Source: Sphingomonas hengshuiensis
GTDB taxonomy: Bacteria; Pseudomonadota; Alphaproteobacteria; Sphingomonadales; Sphingomonadaceae
Assembly: GCF_000935025.1 (NCBI RefSeq)
Contig: NZ_CP010836.1
Location: 3,596,001 to 3,660,000 of the forward strand
Reading direction: 5' to 3'
Length of the DNA: 64,000 nt
Part shown: in pieces, positions 25,744 through 34,138 of the stretch
How positions within the stretch are numbered: the first letter of the stretch is position 1
How the letters are laid out: each line of letters begins with the position of its first letter
Made by a program: the position numbers and the translations under genes
Notes under the pieces: model-generated
Databases searched by the model: none
What the model saw: only the letters and a program-made list of their open reading frames with translations
Told to the model about the DNA's origin: nothing

Positions 25744-26384
25744 GCGGCCCCGACGAAGGCGTGGGCGGCGACGCCCCCCAGGCGATCCGCAAGCTGGCCC
25801 CCGGCAAGCTGGTGATCGCCAGCCACAATCCCGGCAAGGTGCGCGAAATCCGCGCCTTGCTCGGTCCCTATGGCATCGAGCCGGTCTCCGCCGCCGAGCT
25901 GGACCTGCCCGAGCCCGAGGAGACCGGCACGACCTTCGTCGCCAATGCCGAACTGAAGGCGTTGCAGGCCGCCGATCTCTCCGGCCTGCCCGCTTTGTCC
26001 GACGATAGCGGGCTGTGCGTCGAGGCGCTGGGGCTCGAACCCGGCATCTTCTCGGCGCGCTGGGCGGGGCCGGAGAAGGATTTCGGCGTCGCGATGCAGC
26101 GTATCGAGGACCGGCTGGCCGCGCTGCCCCCCGAAACCGGGCGCGACGCGCATTTCATATGCGCGCTGGCGCTCGCCTGGCCCGACGGGCACGTCGAATG
26201 GTTCGAGGGGCGCGTCGACGGCACGCTCGTCTGGCCGCCACGCGGGGATCGCGGCTTTGGCTATGATCCGATGTTCGTGCCGCTCGGCCACGAACAGAGC
26301 TTTGCCGAGATGGACCCGGAGGCCAAGCACGCGATGAGCCACCGCGCCGACGCCTTCCGCCAGCTTGTCGCGGCGGTGCTGTAA
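25740..26384 (+). CDS. rdgB: Non-canonical purine NTP pyrophosphatase (RdgB/HAM1)
   Basis: Hydrolyses dITP, XTP and ITP to monophosphates, keeping deaminated purines out of DNA and RNA. The product is 214 residues: substrate motif [10 protein letters not shown] (about 28-37), catalytic segment [13 protein letters not shown] with its metal-binding Asp, and C-terminal [10 protein letters not shown] plus [10 protein letters not shown]. The N-terminus has about 20 extra residues before the usual start (KLVIASHN), so translation could begin slightly later. Coupled to rph. Confidence 0.96.
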   Translation: MSGPDEGVGGDAPQAIRKLAPGKLVIASHNPGKVREIRALLGPYGIEPVSAAELDLPEPEETGTTFVANAELKALQAADLSGLPALSDDSGLCVEALGLEPGIFSARWAGPEKDFGVAMQRIEDRLAALPPETGRDAHFICALALAWPDGHVEWFEGRVDGTLVWPPRGDRGFGYDPMFVPLGHEQSFAEMDPEAKHAMSHRADAFRQLVAAVL

Positions 26385-26511
26385 CTCCCCAGCGTTCCCC
26401 TGCGCAGGTGTGTGTTTCGGGAGGACCGCAGGCATTGGTGTAGAACGAGGCGTGGCGTGGCTAAGGAGTCGCGAAGGATGCTGCTTACGTTGCGCAGCAA
26501 TGCCACGGCCC

Positions 26512-26589
26512 TTGTGTCGCGCGCATCGCATCAAGCACGAGCCCACCTGGCCCTATCACCCCTGGACCAACGGCATGGCCGAGCGCCTC
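26512..26589 (+). pseudogene. Remnant of an IS481-type transposase
   Basis: About 26 codons (LCRAHRIKHEPTWPYHPWTNGMAERL) match the end of the rve integrase core of IS481-family transposases, where the usual text is CREHGIEH-x-x-T-x-PYHPWTNGQAER. The Glu of AER would be the last catalytic acid. No start, zinc or HTH region, or C-terminus remains and no inverted repeats are evident. The surrounding 26385-26632 is otherwise without a gene. Confidence 0.7.
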
Positions 26590-26632
26590 GCCATCCTCAC
26601 GGGACACAACACGAAAGCAGGAGCCCAGAAAC

Positions 26633-27415
26633 CTACCGCTTCACCCCAGCCCGCGCCCGCTCCGCCAGCCTTTCCACCGCCGCCGCGTGGATGCCCGGTG
26701 CGGTCGCGAGCACGCCGAACGCCTCGCCATTGGGGGTGTTGAAGCGCAGCGCGCCGCCGAATGCGTCGGTCACCGCCGCCCCCGCCTCGCGCGCGAGCAG
26801 CACGGCGGCGGCGATGTCCCATTCATTGCCCCAGCGGATCGTCGCGAGCAGATCGGCGTCGCCCGCCGCGACCATCGCGATGCGCAGCGCGATCGAGTTG
26901 GGCTTTTCCACCGTGACCAGGTCGGCATCGACTTGCGGCAGCGCATCCGCGGGCACGCGCGCGCCCGCCAGCGTGTCGCGCGCCGCGACTCGCAACCGCT
27001 CGCCATTGCGCCACGCGCCCTGCCCTGCGCGGGCAAGCCACACTTCGCCGCGCGCGGGGGCGTCGAGGACCCCGATCACCGGCTGGCCATGCTCGACCAG
27101 CGCCACCGATACCGCCCAGCCGGGACGCTGGCGCAGATAGTCGCGCGTCCCGTCGATCGGATCGACGACCCAGACGCGATCCCCCGCCAGCCGATCGGCA
27201 TTGTCGATCGTTTCCTCCGACAACCACCCCGCATCGGGCACCAGCGCCGACAGCCGCTCGCGCAGCATCGCATCGACTTCGAGATCGACCGCGCAGACCG
27301 GGTTGCCCGGCGATTTTTCCCAGCGGCGGAAATCGGTGTGCCATTGCCGCATCGCCAGCGCCCCGGCATCGGCGGCGATCGCGGCGACTTCGGCGGCGAG
27401 ATCAGTCACCGGCAA
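26633..27415 (-). CDS. cysQ: Inositol monophosphatase family, CysQ-like 3'(2'),5'-bisphosphate nucleotidase
   Basis: Mg-dependent phosphatase of 260 residues, probably acting on PAP/PAPS or another 3'-phosphonucleotide. Metal sites: SEETIDN (about 66-72), WVVDPIDGTRDY (about 82-93) and the late WDIAAAVLLAREAGA. The exact substrate cannot be separated from inositol phosphate by sequence alone. Its start overlaps the end of pmbA by 14 bp, so the two are translated from one message. The downstream side is the IS481 remnant. Confidence 0.82.
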   Translation of the reverse strand: MPVTDLAAEVAAIAADAGALAMRQWHTDFRRWEKSPGNPVCAVDLEVDAMLRERLSALVPDAGWLSEETIDNADRLAGDRVWVVDPIDGTRDYLRQRPGWAVSVALVEHGQPVIGVLDAPARGEVWLARAGQGAWRNGERLRVAARDTLAGARVPADALPQVDADLVTVEKPNSIALRIAMVAAGDADLLATIRWGNEWDIAAAVLLAREAGAAVTDAFGGALRFNTPNGEAFGVLATAPGIHAAAVERLAERARAGVKR

Positions 27416-28748
27416 TCGTCATCCCGTCGATGCGAAGCGTCGGCGCGTTGATCCCGTAGCGGAACTCGAGGTCGTTGGCCGGGGTGAGCGCGAGGAACAT
27501 GTCCTTGAGGTTGCTCGCGATCGTGATTTCGGAAACGGGGCGCATGATCTCGCCCTTCTCGATCAGGAAGCCCGCCGCGCCGCGGCTGTAATCGCCGGTG
27601 ACGCCGTTCACCCCCTGCCCGATCAGCTCGGTGACGAGGATGCCGTGATCGATCTCGCCGATCAGCGTCTCGGGCGGGATATGTCCTGCGGCCATGAAGA
27701 GGTTGCTCGGCGCCACGCCGGGGGCGCCGCCGATCCCGCGCGAGGCGTGGCCGGTCGGCGACAGCCCGAGCTGGCGCGCCGAGGCGCTGTCGAGCAGCCA
27801 GGTCTCCAGCATCCCGCCCTCGACCAAAGTGACCGGCAGCACCGGCAGCCCCTCGCCATCGAAGGGCCGCGAGCGCAGTCCGCGCGGGCGGTGCGGATCG
27901 TCGCACAGCGTGACCGACTTTGCGAAGACCTGAGTCCCCAGCGCGTCGAGCAGGAAGCTGGTCTTGCGCGTGATCGCCGCACCCGCAATCGCGCCGAGGA
28001 AATGGCCGAGCAGGCTGGTCGCGACGCGGCGATCGAACACCACCGGCATCGCGCCGCTGGCGACGCGCACCGGGTTGAGCCGCGCGACGGCACGCTCGCC
28101 TGCGCGGCGGCCGATGACTTCGGGCGCCTCCAGCGCGGAGGCGTGGCGCGCGCTGTGATGCGCGTGGTCGCGCTCCATGCCGCCGCCGCTGCCCGCGAGG
28201 ACGCTGGCCGACAGGCCGTGGCTGGTCTGGGCATAGGCGCCGGTGAAGCCGTGGCTGGTGGCGATCGCGGTCACCGATCGGCTCGCGCCCGCACTCCCGC
28301 CTTCGCTGTTGGTGACGCCGGGCACCGCGCGCGCCGCATCCTCGGCAGCCAGCGCGCGTGCCTTGAGCGCCTGGGGGTCGGCATCGCCGCCATCGTCGAG
28401 GTCGAGCAGCGGCGGGCTGCCGTGCATCAGCCGCTCTTCGGGGGCGAGCCCGGCCCAGCGATCCTCGGGTGCCTCGCGGGCCATCGCGATCGCGCGTTCG
28501 ACTAGGGTGTCGAGCGCGGCATCGGACAAGTCTGACGTCGCGACGCTCGCCGATCGCTTGCCGACAAAGACGCGCAGCCCCAGCTCGGCGCTTTCGGAAC
28601 GCTCGACATCCTCGAGCGCGCCCATTCGCACCGACACTGACAGCGACTGATCGGTCGCGAAGATCGCATCGGAGGCGTCGGCGCCCGCCGCGCGTGCGCG
28701 CGCGACGATGTCGTGGACGCGGTCACAAGCCTGTTCGGTACTCAGCAT
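27402..28748 (-). CDS. pmbA: TldE/PmbA metallopeptidase-complex subunit
   Basis: Partner of TldD in a cytoplasmic peptidase that processes peptides such as microcin precursors and degrades unfolded peptides. The 448 residues match PmbA along their length, with GLRVFVGKRSASVATSD in the N-terminal domain and GVNGVTGDYSRGAAGFLIEKGE near the C-terminus. PmbA lacks the TldD metal ligands, so it should be inactive alone; no tldD is seen in the window. It lies 31 bp downstream of ubiA. Confidence 0.93.
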   Translation of the reverse strand: MLSTEQACDRVHDIVARARAAGADASDAIFATDQSLSVSVRMGALEDVERSESAELGLRVFVGKRSASVATSDLSDAALDTLVERAIAMAREAPEDRWAGLAPEERLMHGSPPLLDLDDGGDADPQALKARALAAEDAARAVPGVTNSEGGSAGASRSVTAIATSHGFTGAYAQTSHGLSASVLAGSGGGMERDHAHHSARHASALEAPEVIGRRAGERAVARLNPVRVASGAMPVVFDRRVATSLLGHFLGAIAGAAITRKTSFLLDALGTQVFAKSVTLCDDPHRPRGLRSRPFDGEGLPVLPVTLVEGGMLETWLLDSASARQLGLSPTGHASRGIGGAPGVAPSNLFMAAGHIPPETLIGEIDHGILVTELIGQGVNGVTGDYSRGAAGFLIEKGEIMRPVSEITIASNLKDMFLALTPANDLEFRYGINAPTLRIDGMTIAGD

Positions 28749-28779
28749 CCCCCCGATCTAGGAAGCCGGGGGCCCCGCG

Positions 28780-29694
28780 TCAAAGCGTCTGGCCCACGAC
28801 GAAGCACGCCGCCGCCATCAGCAGCCCCGCATCGCGGTTCGAACGGAAGCGGCGCAGCGCATTGGCGCCGTCCAGCGGGGCGAGCGTCGCGACCTGCCAC
28901 ACGAAGTGCAGCGCGACCGGGAGCAGCGCGGCGAGCGCGAGCGGATCGGGTCGCAGCGTCCAGAAGGCGGCGCTCCACAGCGCAAGCGCTCCGGCGTAGA
29001 ATATCGCGACGCCCAAGCGGACGCTTCCGCCCAGGCGCCGGGCGGACGATCGTACCCCGACCATCGCATCGTCCTCGACATCCTGGAGCGCGTAGATCGT
29101 GTCATAGCCGATCACCCACAGGATCGATCCGGCATAGAGGAGCAGCCCGGCGGTCCAGTCGGCATCGGGCGCGCTCGCCCAGCCGACCAACGCCGCCCAG
29201 GAAAAGACAAGGCCGAGCCACGCCTGCGGCCACCAGGTGATCCGCTTCATGAAGGGATAGGCCGCGACCAGCGCGAGGCTGGCCACCGCGACTCCAGCCG
29301 CGAAGGGGCGAAGCTGGAGCAGCACGACCAGCCCGATCGCGCAGAGCAGCAGCAGCCAGGCCCATGCCGCCTTGAGCGACACTGCGCCGCTGGCCAGCGG
29401 CCGGCTGGCGGTGCGCGCGACCTGTGCGTCGAGGTCGCGATCGACGATATCGTTATAGACGCAGCCCGCGCCGCGCATCGCGATGCTGCCGAGCAGGAAC
29501 CACAGGATCAAGTCCCAGCGCGCAACCGCCTGCCCCGACAGCGCAATCGCCCAGGCGCCGGGCCAGAACAACAGCCACCAGCCGATCGGCCGGTCGAACC
29601 GCGCCAGCAGGGCAAAGGGACGCGCGGCGGCGGGGAGCGCACCCACCAGCCCGCGATGCTCGGTATCGGGAACGATCGTCTGAGGCTCGGCCAT
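28780..29694 (-). CDS. ubiA: 4-hydroxybenzoate octaprenyltransferase
   Basis: Integral inner-membrane prenyltransferase of ubiquinone biosynthesis; joins the polyprenyl chain to 4-hydroxybenzoate. The 304 residues from ATG 29694 contain about eight membrane segments and both Asp-rich motifs, NDIVDRDLD (about 93-101) and YDTIYALQDVEDD (about 213-225), which bind Mg-diphosphate. The upstream in-frame stretch to 29775 is rejected as non-coding. Divergent from the EF-hand protein gene. Confidence 0.95.
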   Translation of the reverse strand: MAEPQTIVPDTEHRGLVGALPAAARPFALLARFDRPIGWWLLFWPGAWAIALSGQAVARWDLILWFLLGSIAMRGAGCVYNDIVDRDLDAQVARTASRPLASGAVSLKAAWAWLLLLCAIGLVVLLQLRPFAAGVAVASLALVAAYPFMKRITWWPQAWLGLVFSWAALVGWASAPDADWTAGLLLYAGSILWVIGYDTIYALQDVEDDAMVGVRSSARRLGGSVRLGVAIFYAGALALWSAAFWTLRPDPLALAALLPVALHFVWQVATLAPLDGANALRRFRSNRDAGLLMAAACFVVGQTL

Positions 29695-29816
29695 GGCCGC
29701 GTCCTTCGCCCGGCGGCGACAAAGATCAAGCTGAAACATTTCGGCATATTGGCGCGACAAAAGCCGCGCACGCACCGACCCTGATCAAAGACGACAGACC
29801 AAAGGACGCGGGCCGC

Positions 29817-30617
29817 ATGCGCAATCTACTCTTGGCAGCCCTGATCGCGGCAAGCGCGATCGGCAGCGCCGCGGCGCAAACCGAGCAGCCCGAAGGCCCG
29901 CCACCCGGCGAAGGGCGACCCGGTGGGCCGGGTGGGCCTCCGGGAGGTCCGGGCGGGCCGCGCGGCGGGCGGCTGTTCATCAGCCCGATGGGCGAACCGT
30001 TCCGCGGCACGCCCGGCGAGCCCGCGCCGCAGGACGCCTGGTTCGCGGGCGCCGACGCCAACCATGACGGCGTTCTGGACGAGGCCGAGATGGTTGCCGA
30101 CGCTGCGCGCTTCTTCATCGCGCTCGACGTGCGCAAGGACGGCGAGATCGATCCCGACGATATCGACCGCTATGAACTGGTGCTCGCCCCCGAAATCCGC
30201 GTCGGCGGCGGCATGGCGGGCGGCGGTGGCGGCGATAGTGGCGGGCGGCGTGGCGGTGGCGGCGGCCCTCCCGGCGGTGGCGGTGGGCCCGGCGGCGGCG
30301 GCGGTGGTCCCGGCGGCGGCATGGGTGAAAGCAGCGATAGTCGCCCCGTCCGCAACGTGCGCATGAAGCAGGGCGCGGCGCGATTCGGCTATCTCGACTA
30401 TCCCGAGCCGGTGACGGTGGCGGATCGCAATTTGAACCGCGGCGTCGACACCGTCGAGTTCCGCAAGGCCGCCGAGGCGCGCTTCGTGATGCTCGACACC
30501 AATAACGACGGCAAGATCGAAAAGGGCGAGCTGCCCCGGCTGTCCGGCGGCTCCGGCCCCGGCCCGCGCAAGGGCAAAGGCAAAAGCGATCGGCGCGATA
30601 TCCCGCCCGGCGAATAG
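29817..30617 (+). CDS. Secreted EF-hand calcium-binding protein with Gly/Pro-rich linkers
   Basis: Predicted periplasmic or secreted, 266 residues. Residues 1-20 form a signal peptide ending SAAA-Q. Gly/Pro-rich low-complexity stretches lie at about 25-50 and 125-165. Four EF-hand loops can be read: DANHDGVLDEAE, DVRKDGEIDPDD, DRNLNRGVDTVE and DTNNDGKIEKGE; the third is the least canonical. The C-terminus is basic and Lys/Gly-rich. Calcium binding is likely, but a cellular role is unknown. The start follows CGCGGGCCGC without a strong ribosome binding site. Confidence 0.82.
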   Translation: MRNLLLAALIAASAIGSAAAQTEQPEGPPPGEGRPGGPGGPPGGPGGPRGGRLFISPMGEPFRGTPGEPAPQDAWFAGADANHDGVLDEAEMVADAARFFIALDVRKDGEIDPDDIDRYELVLAPEIRVGGGMAGGGGGDSGGRRGGGGGPPGGGGGPGGGGGGPGGGMGESSDSRPVRNVRMKQGAARFGYLDYPEPVTVADRNLNRGVDTVEFRKAAEARFVMLDTNNDGKIEKGELPRLSGGSGPGPRKGKGKSDRRDIPPGE

Positions 30618-30676
30618 CCGGACGTGGAGGGCGGCCGGGCGGGATGACGCGCGCGGCGGGCGCGCTAGGGAGCGCC

Positions 30677-31420
30677 ATGCCCGCTACCCCCGCCTGGCCG
30701 CCCGATTCCACCCCGCGCCTGTTCGTGGAGGCACCGATCGTCCCCGGCGAGCGCCGGATCGACGGGCCGCAGGCGCATTATCTGGTCGCGGTGATGCGGC
30801 TCAAGCCCGACGCGCCGGTCAAGCTTTTCGACGACGATACCGGCGAATGGCTGGGGATCGCGCGGCATGTCGGCAAGCGCGACCTGATCGTCGACGTGAC
30901 CGACCGGCTGCGCGAGCGCGAGGCGGTGCCCGATCTGTGGCTGTGCGCGGCGCCGATCAAGAAGGGGCGGATCGACTGGGTCGCCGAAAAGGCGTGCGAA
31001 CTGGGCGTCGACCGACTGCTGCCGGTGCTGACGCGCCGGACCATTGTCGATCGGCTCAACCTGGAGCGGCTGCGCGCGCACATGATCGAGGCGGCCGAGC
31101 AATGCGGGCGTACCGCGCTGCCGAGCCTCGACGAGCCGGTGAAGCTCGCGGCGCTGCTGCGCGACTGGCCGGCGGAGCGCGTGCTGTTCTTCGCCGACGA
31201 GACCGGCGGCGCGCCGGCGCTGGAGGCGATGCGCGCGCGGCCCGGGCCCGCCGCGATCCTGGTAGGCCCCGAAGGCGGGTTCGACCCGAGCGAGCGCGAA
31301 GCGATTCGCGCGCACCCCCAGGCGGTCGGCATCGCGCTCGGCCCGCGCATCCTGCGCGCCGAGACCGCAGCGGCGGCAGCGGTGGCGCTGTGGATGGCGG
31401 CGGCGGGGGATTGGCGCTGA
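30677..31420 (+). CDS. rsmE: 16S rRNA m3U1498 methyltransferase
   Basis: SPOUT-class methyltransferase that makes m3U1498 in 16S rRNA. The product is 247 residues from ATG 30677 (MPATPAWPPD). The N-terminal PUA-like domain (RRIDGPQAHYLVAVMRLKPD) precedes the knotted SAM-binding domain with the family motif ILVGPEGGFDPSERE and the closing GPRILRAETAAAAA. Typical length. A start at 30644 would add only eleven non-conserved residues. Confidence 0.95.
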   Translation: MPATPAWPPDSTPRLFVEAPIVPGERRIDGPQAHYLVAVMRLKPDAPVKLFDDDTGEWLGIARHVGKRDLIVDVTDRLREREAVPDLWLCAAPIKKGRIDWVAEKACELGVDRLLPVLTRRTIVDRLNLERLRAHMIEAAEQCGRTALPSLDEPVKLAALLRDWPAERVLFFADETGGAPALEAMRARPGPAAILVGPEGGFDPSEREAIRAHPQAVGIALGPRILRAETAAAAAVALWMAAAGDWR

Positions 31421-31487
31421 CATCTGCATTGCGGTGCAGCAATCGCTTGCTTATCGTCGCGTCGAATCGGTTCGGGGGGGACCAGTG

Positions 31488-32054
31488 GGAAAGCGCTTTT
31501 CGACACGTCCGGAAGATTATGAGATTTTCACCGTCGTCGGCACGGTCGCGGGTTCCGCCGTCTGGTCGGAAACGCGAGTCGGGAGCACGACGACCGGCGG
31601 CTATAATGGGCAGCCGGCGGTAACGCAGGTTTCGTCCTCTACGACGCAGAAGAACCGCTTCTTCCTGGTGATGGACGATGGCGAGGAGCGCAAGTTCGAC
31701 TATTCGGGCAGCTTCGGGGTACGCGACGGGCACAAGGTGATGGTGGTCTATGGCCGCGCGATCGGCGAGCAGACCGGCTATTACTTCGCCTTTTATAACC
31801 AGAACACCCGCGAGCAGCGCTATACGACCGAGTTCCTGTCCAACGCCCGCGGGCACGAGTTTCGCGCGGCCGGATGGTGGATGCTGTTGCTGGGGCCGAT
31901 ACTGGGGGTGTGGATGTTCGGCTGGATCCTGGGCCTGTTGCTCGGGTTCGGCGCGCCGATCACCTATTTCATCCTGCGCAGCAAGACGCTGAAGGCGATC
32001 GACAACCACCTGTTCGCGCTCGCGGATCGCGCGGTGCAGCAGGCGGGAAAGTAG
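31488..32054 (+). CDS. Hypothetical membrane protein
   Basis: No recognised family. The 188-residue product has a soluble N-terminal half (about 1-125, beta-rich, with a YDEI-type nucleic acid-independent look and many Thr/Ser) and two close hydrophobic segments at about 128-165 (WWMLLLGPILGVWMFGWILG and the next). I chose GTG 31488 because GGGGGGA precedes it by 4 nt; GTG 31434 is longer but has no ribosome binding site. It lies between rsmE and gshA and may be co-transcribed with either. Confidence 0.65.
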   Translation, partial: GKRFSTRPEDYEIFTVVGTVAGSAVWSETRVGSTTTGGYNGQPAVTQVSSSTTQKNRFFLVMDDGEERKFDYSGSFGVRDGHKVMVVYGRAIGEQTGYYFAFYNQNTREQRYTTEFLSNARGHEFRAAGWWMLLLGPILGVWMFGWILGLLLGFGAPITYFILRSKTLKAIDNHLFALADRAVQQAGK

Positions 32055-32105
32055 CGCCGCCCGACACCACTAGCGCCCACCTTCGCGCGGATGTAAGGCG
32101 CGGCC

Positions 32106-33482
32106 ATGAGCACCAAGACCGACACGAACACCCACGCGCCGGTCGTCGAGAGTCGCGACCAACTCATCGCCTATTTCGCGGCGGGCGAGAAGCCGGCCGA
32201 GCGCTGGCGGATCGGGACCGAGCACGAGAAATTCGTGTACTGGAAGACGCCCGACCACCGCGCCCCCAGCTATGAAGAGCCCGGCGGCATCCATGCGCTG
32301 CTGATCGGCCTCACCCAGTTCGGGTGGAAGCCGGTGTACGAGGGCGACAATATCATCGCGCTGTCGGGCCCCGATGGCGCGATCAGCCTGGAGCCGGCGG
32401 GGCAGTTCGAGCTGTCGGGCGCGCCGCTCGAGAATCTGCACCAGACCTGCGCCGAGACCGGGCGCCACCTGCAACAGGTGAAAGAGGTCGGCGACAAGCT
32501 CGGCATCGGGTTCCTCGGCCTTGGCATGTGGCACGACAAGACTCGCGCCGAGCTGCCGATCATGCCCAAGGGCCGGTACGGCATCATGCTGCGCCACATG
32601 CCGCGCGTCGGCAGCATGGGGCTCGACATGATGCTACGCACCTGCACGATCCAGGTGAACCTGGATTATGCCAGCGAAGCCGACATGGTGAAGAAATTCC
32701 GCGTCGGGCTGGCGCTGCAACCGCTGGCGACTGCGCTGTTCGCCAATTCGCCCTTTACCGAGGGCAAGCCCAACGGCTTCCTGTCGTATCGCAGCCATAT
32801 CTGGTCGGATACCGATCCGGCGCGCACCGGCATGCTGCCCTTCGTGTTCGAAGAGGGTTTCGGGTACGAGCGCTACACCGAGTACGCGCTCGATGTGCCG
32901 ATGTACTTCGTCTATCGCGACGGCAAATATATCGACGCGGCGGGCCTCAGCTTCCGCGATTTCCTGAAGGGCGAATTGTCGGTGCTGCCCGGCGAGTTGC
33001 CGACGATCGACGATTGGGCGGACCATCTCTCCACCGCCTTCCCCGAAGTGCGGATGAAGCAGTTTCTGGAGATGCGCGGCGCCGATGGCGGGCGCTGGGG
33101 GCGGATCTGTGCGCTGCCCGCGCTTTGGGTCGGGCTGTTGTATGACAGGCAAGCGCTCGATGCGGCGTGGGACCTGGTCAAGGACTGGGACATTGCCGGG
33201 CGCCAGACGCTACGCGATTCGGTTCCCCGGCTTGCGCTGGATGCGCCGTTGCCCGGCGGCGGCACGCTGCGCGACATCGCCGGACAGGTTCTCGACATCT
33301 CCGCGGCGGGGCTCAACGCCCGCGCCCGCCTGAACGCTTCGGGCGACAATGAAAGCGGCTTCCTCGACCCGCTGCGCGAGATCGTCCGCACGGGCAAGGT
33401 GCCCGCGCAGATGCTGCTCGATCGCTTCAACGGCGAATGGGGCGGCGATATTTCGCGGGTGTACGAAGAGGCGAAGTTCTGA
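32106..33482 (+). CDS. gshA: Glutamate--cysteine ligase (class 2/plant-type, alphaproteobacterial)
   Basis: First step of glutathione synthesis, joining glutamate and cysteine with ATP. The 458 residues match the plant/alphaproteobacterial enzyme: RIGTEHEKFVY (about 35-45), substrate segment GAISLEPAGQFELSGAPL, GFLGLGMWHDKTRAELPIMPKGRYGIM and MLRTCTIQVNLDYASE. Length is normal. No gshB is nearby. Downstream lies a toxin-antitoxin pair. Confidence 0.96.
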   Translation: MSTKTDTNTHAPVVESRDQLIAYFAAGEKPAERWRIGTEHEKFVYWKTPDHRAPSYEEPGGIHALLIGLTQFGWKPVYEGDNIIALSGPDGAISLEPAGQFELSGAPLENLHQTCAETGRHLQQVKEVGDKLGIGFLGLGMWHDKTRAELPIMPKGRYGIMLRHMPRVGSMGLDMMLRTCTIQVNLDYASEADMVKKFRVGLALQPLATALFANSPFTEGKPNGFLSYRSHIWSDTDPARTGMLPFVFEEGFGYERYTEYALDVPMYFVYRDGKYIDAAGLSFRDFLKGELSVLPGELPTIDDWADHLSTAFPEVRMKQFLEMRGADGGRWGRICALPALWVGLLYDRQALDAAWDLVKDWDIAGRQTLRDSVPRLALDAPLPGGGTLRDIAGQVLDISAAGLNARARLNASGDNESGFLDPLREIVRTGKVPAQMLLDRFNGEWGGDISRVYEEAKF

Positions 33483-33514
33483 GCGCTTTCGATTAGCGCC
33501 GGGCGTCGATCGGC

Positions 33515-33524
33515 GGTATATACC
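33515..33524. promoter_or_regulatory. Perfect palindrome upstream of the toxin-antitoxin operon
   Basis: GGTATATACC, 26 bp before the antitoxin ATG. Type II antitoxins of this kind bind short palindromes at their own promoter, so this is a candidate autoregulatory operator overlapping an AT-rich -10. The role is inferred from position only. Confidence 0.45.
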
Positions 33525-33550
33525 TCGTCAGTACCGGTCGCGAGGATAAC

Positions 33551-33847
33551 ATGTCCAAAGCCGCAGTGTTCACGATGAAGCTCGAACCCGATCTTCGGGC
33601 CGAATTCCTGGCAGCGGCGGAAGCAGCGCATCGCCCGGCATCCCAGGTGGTCCGCGAATTGATGCGCGAATTCGTCCAGCGCCAGCGGGCGGACGACGCG
33701 CACCGGGCGTTCGTCGAGCGCAAGGTCGCGTTGGCGCGCACCTCTGTCGCCGCAGGACGGGGTCGCGAGCATGCGGCGGTCGATGCCGATTTCGCCGCCC
33801 GGCACGCCCGGATCGCCGATAAGGCCCGGATCACCGATAAGGAATGA
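33551..33847 (+). CDS. Antitoxin of a ParDE/RelBE-type module
   Basis: A 98-residue protein beginning with a ribbon-helix-helix-like segment (AVFTMKLEPDLRAEFLAAAEAAHRPASQVVRELMREFV, spread over residues 5-43) followed by a charged tail that should wrap the toxin. The C-terminus contains a near duplication (ARIADK then ARITDK) matching an 18-bp direct repeat in the DNA. The stop overlaps the toxin start (ATGA), the usual arrangement. It probably represses its own operon with the toxin. Confidence 0.87.
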   Translation: MSKAAVFTMKLEPDLRAEFLAAAEAAHRPASQVVRELMREFVQRQRADDAHRAFVERKVALARTSVAAGRGREHAAVDADFAARHARIADKARITDKE

Positions 33848-34125
33848 GGATCGTCTGGACGCCCGAGGCCGAACAGGACCGAACGGCGATCTGGGACTAT
33901 CTCGAAGCCCGCGACCCGCAGGCTGCACTGCGCATCGATCGCCTGTTCGCCGATGCGGTCGCGAAACTGGCCGACTTCCCGATGCTGGGCCCCGCTGGCG
34001 ATATTCCCGGCACGCGGGAATTGACCCCGCATCGGCGCTATCGCCTCATCTATGAAATCGCGGACGACACGATCTGGATTCTCGTCCTGGTCCACACCGC
34101 CCGGCAATGGCCGCCGATCGACTGA
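33844..34125 (+). CDS. RelE/ParE-family toxin
   Basis: A 93-residue toxin of the RelE/ParE fold: IVWTPEAEQDRTAIWDYLEARDPQAA at the front, then LADFPMLG and the C-terminal HRRYRLIYEIADDTIWILVLVHTARQWP, the typical strand with Arg and the closing HTARQWP. It could act on DNA gyrase (ParE) or ribosome-bound mRNA (RelE); the short Arg/His-poor active site favours ParE but does not settle it. Translationally coupled to the antitoxin. Confidence 0.92.
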   Translation: MRIVWTPEAEQDRTAIWDYLEARDPQAALRIDRLFADAVAKLADFPMLGPAGDIPGTRELTPHRRYRLIYEIADDTIWILVLVHTARQWPPID

Positions 34126-34138
34126 TATGTAGCGTCGA

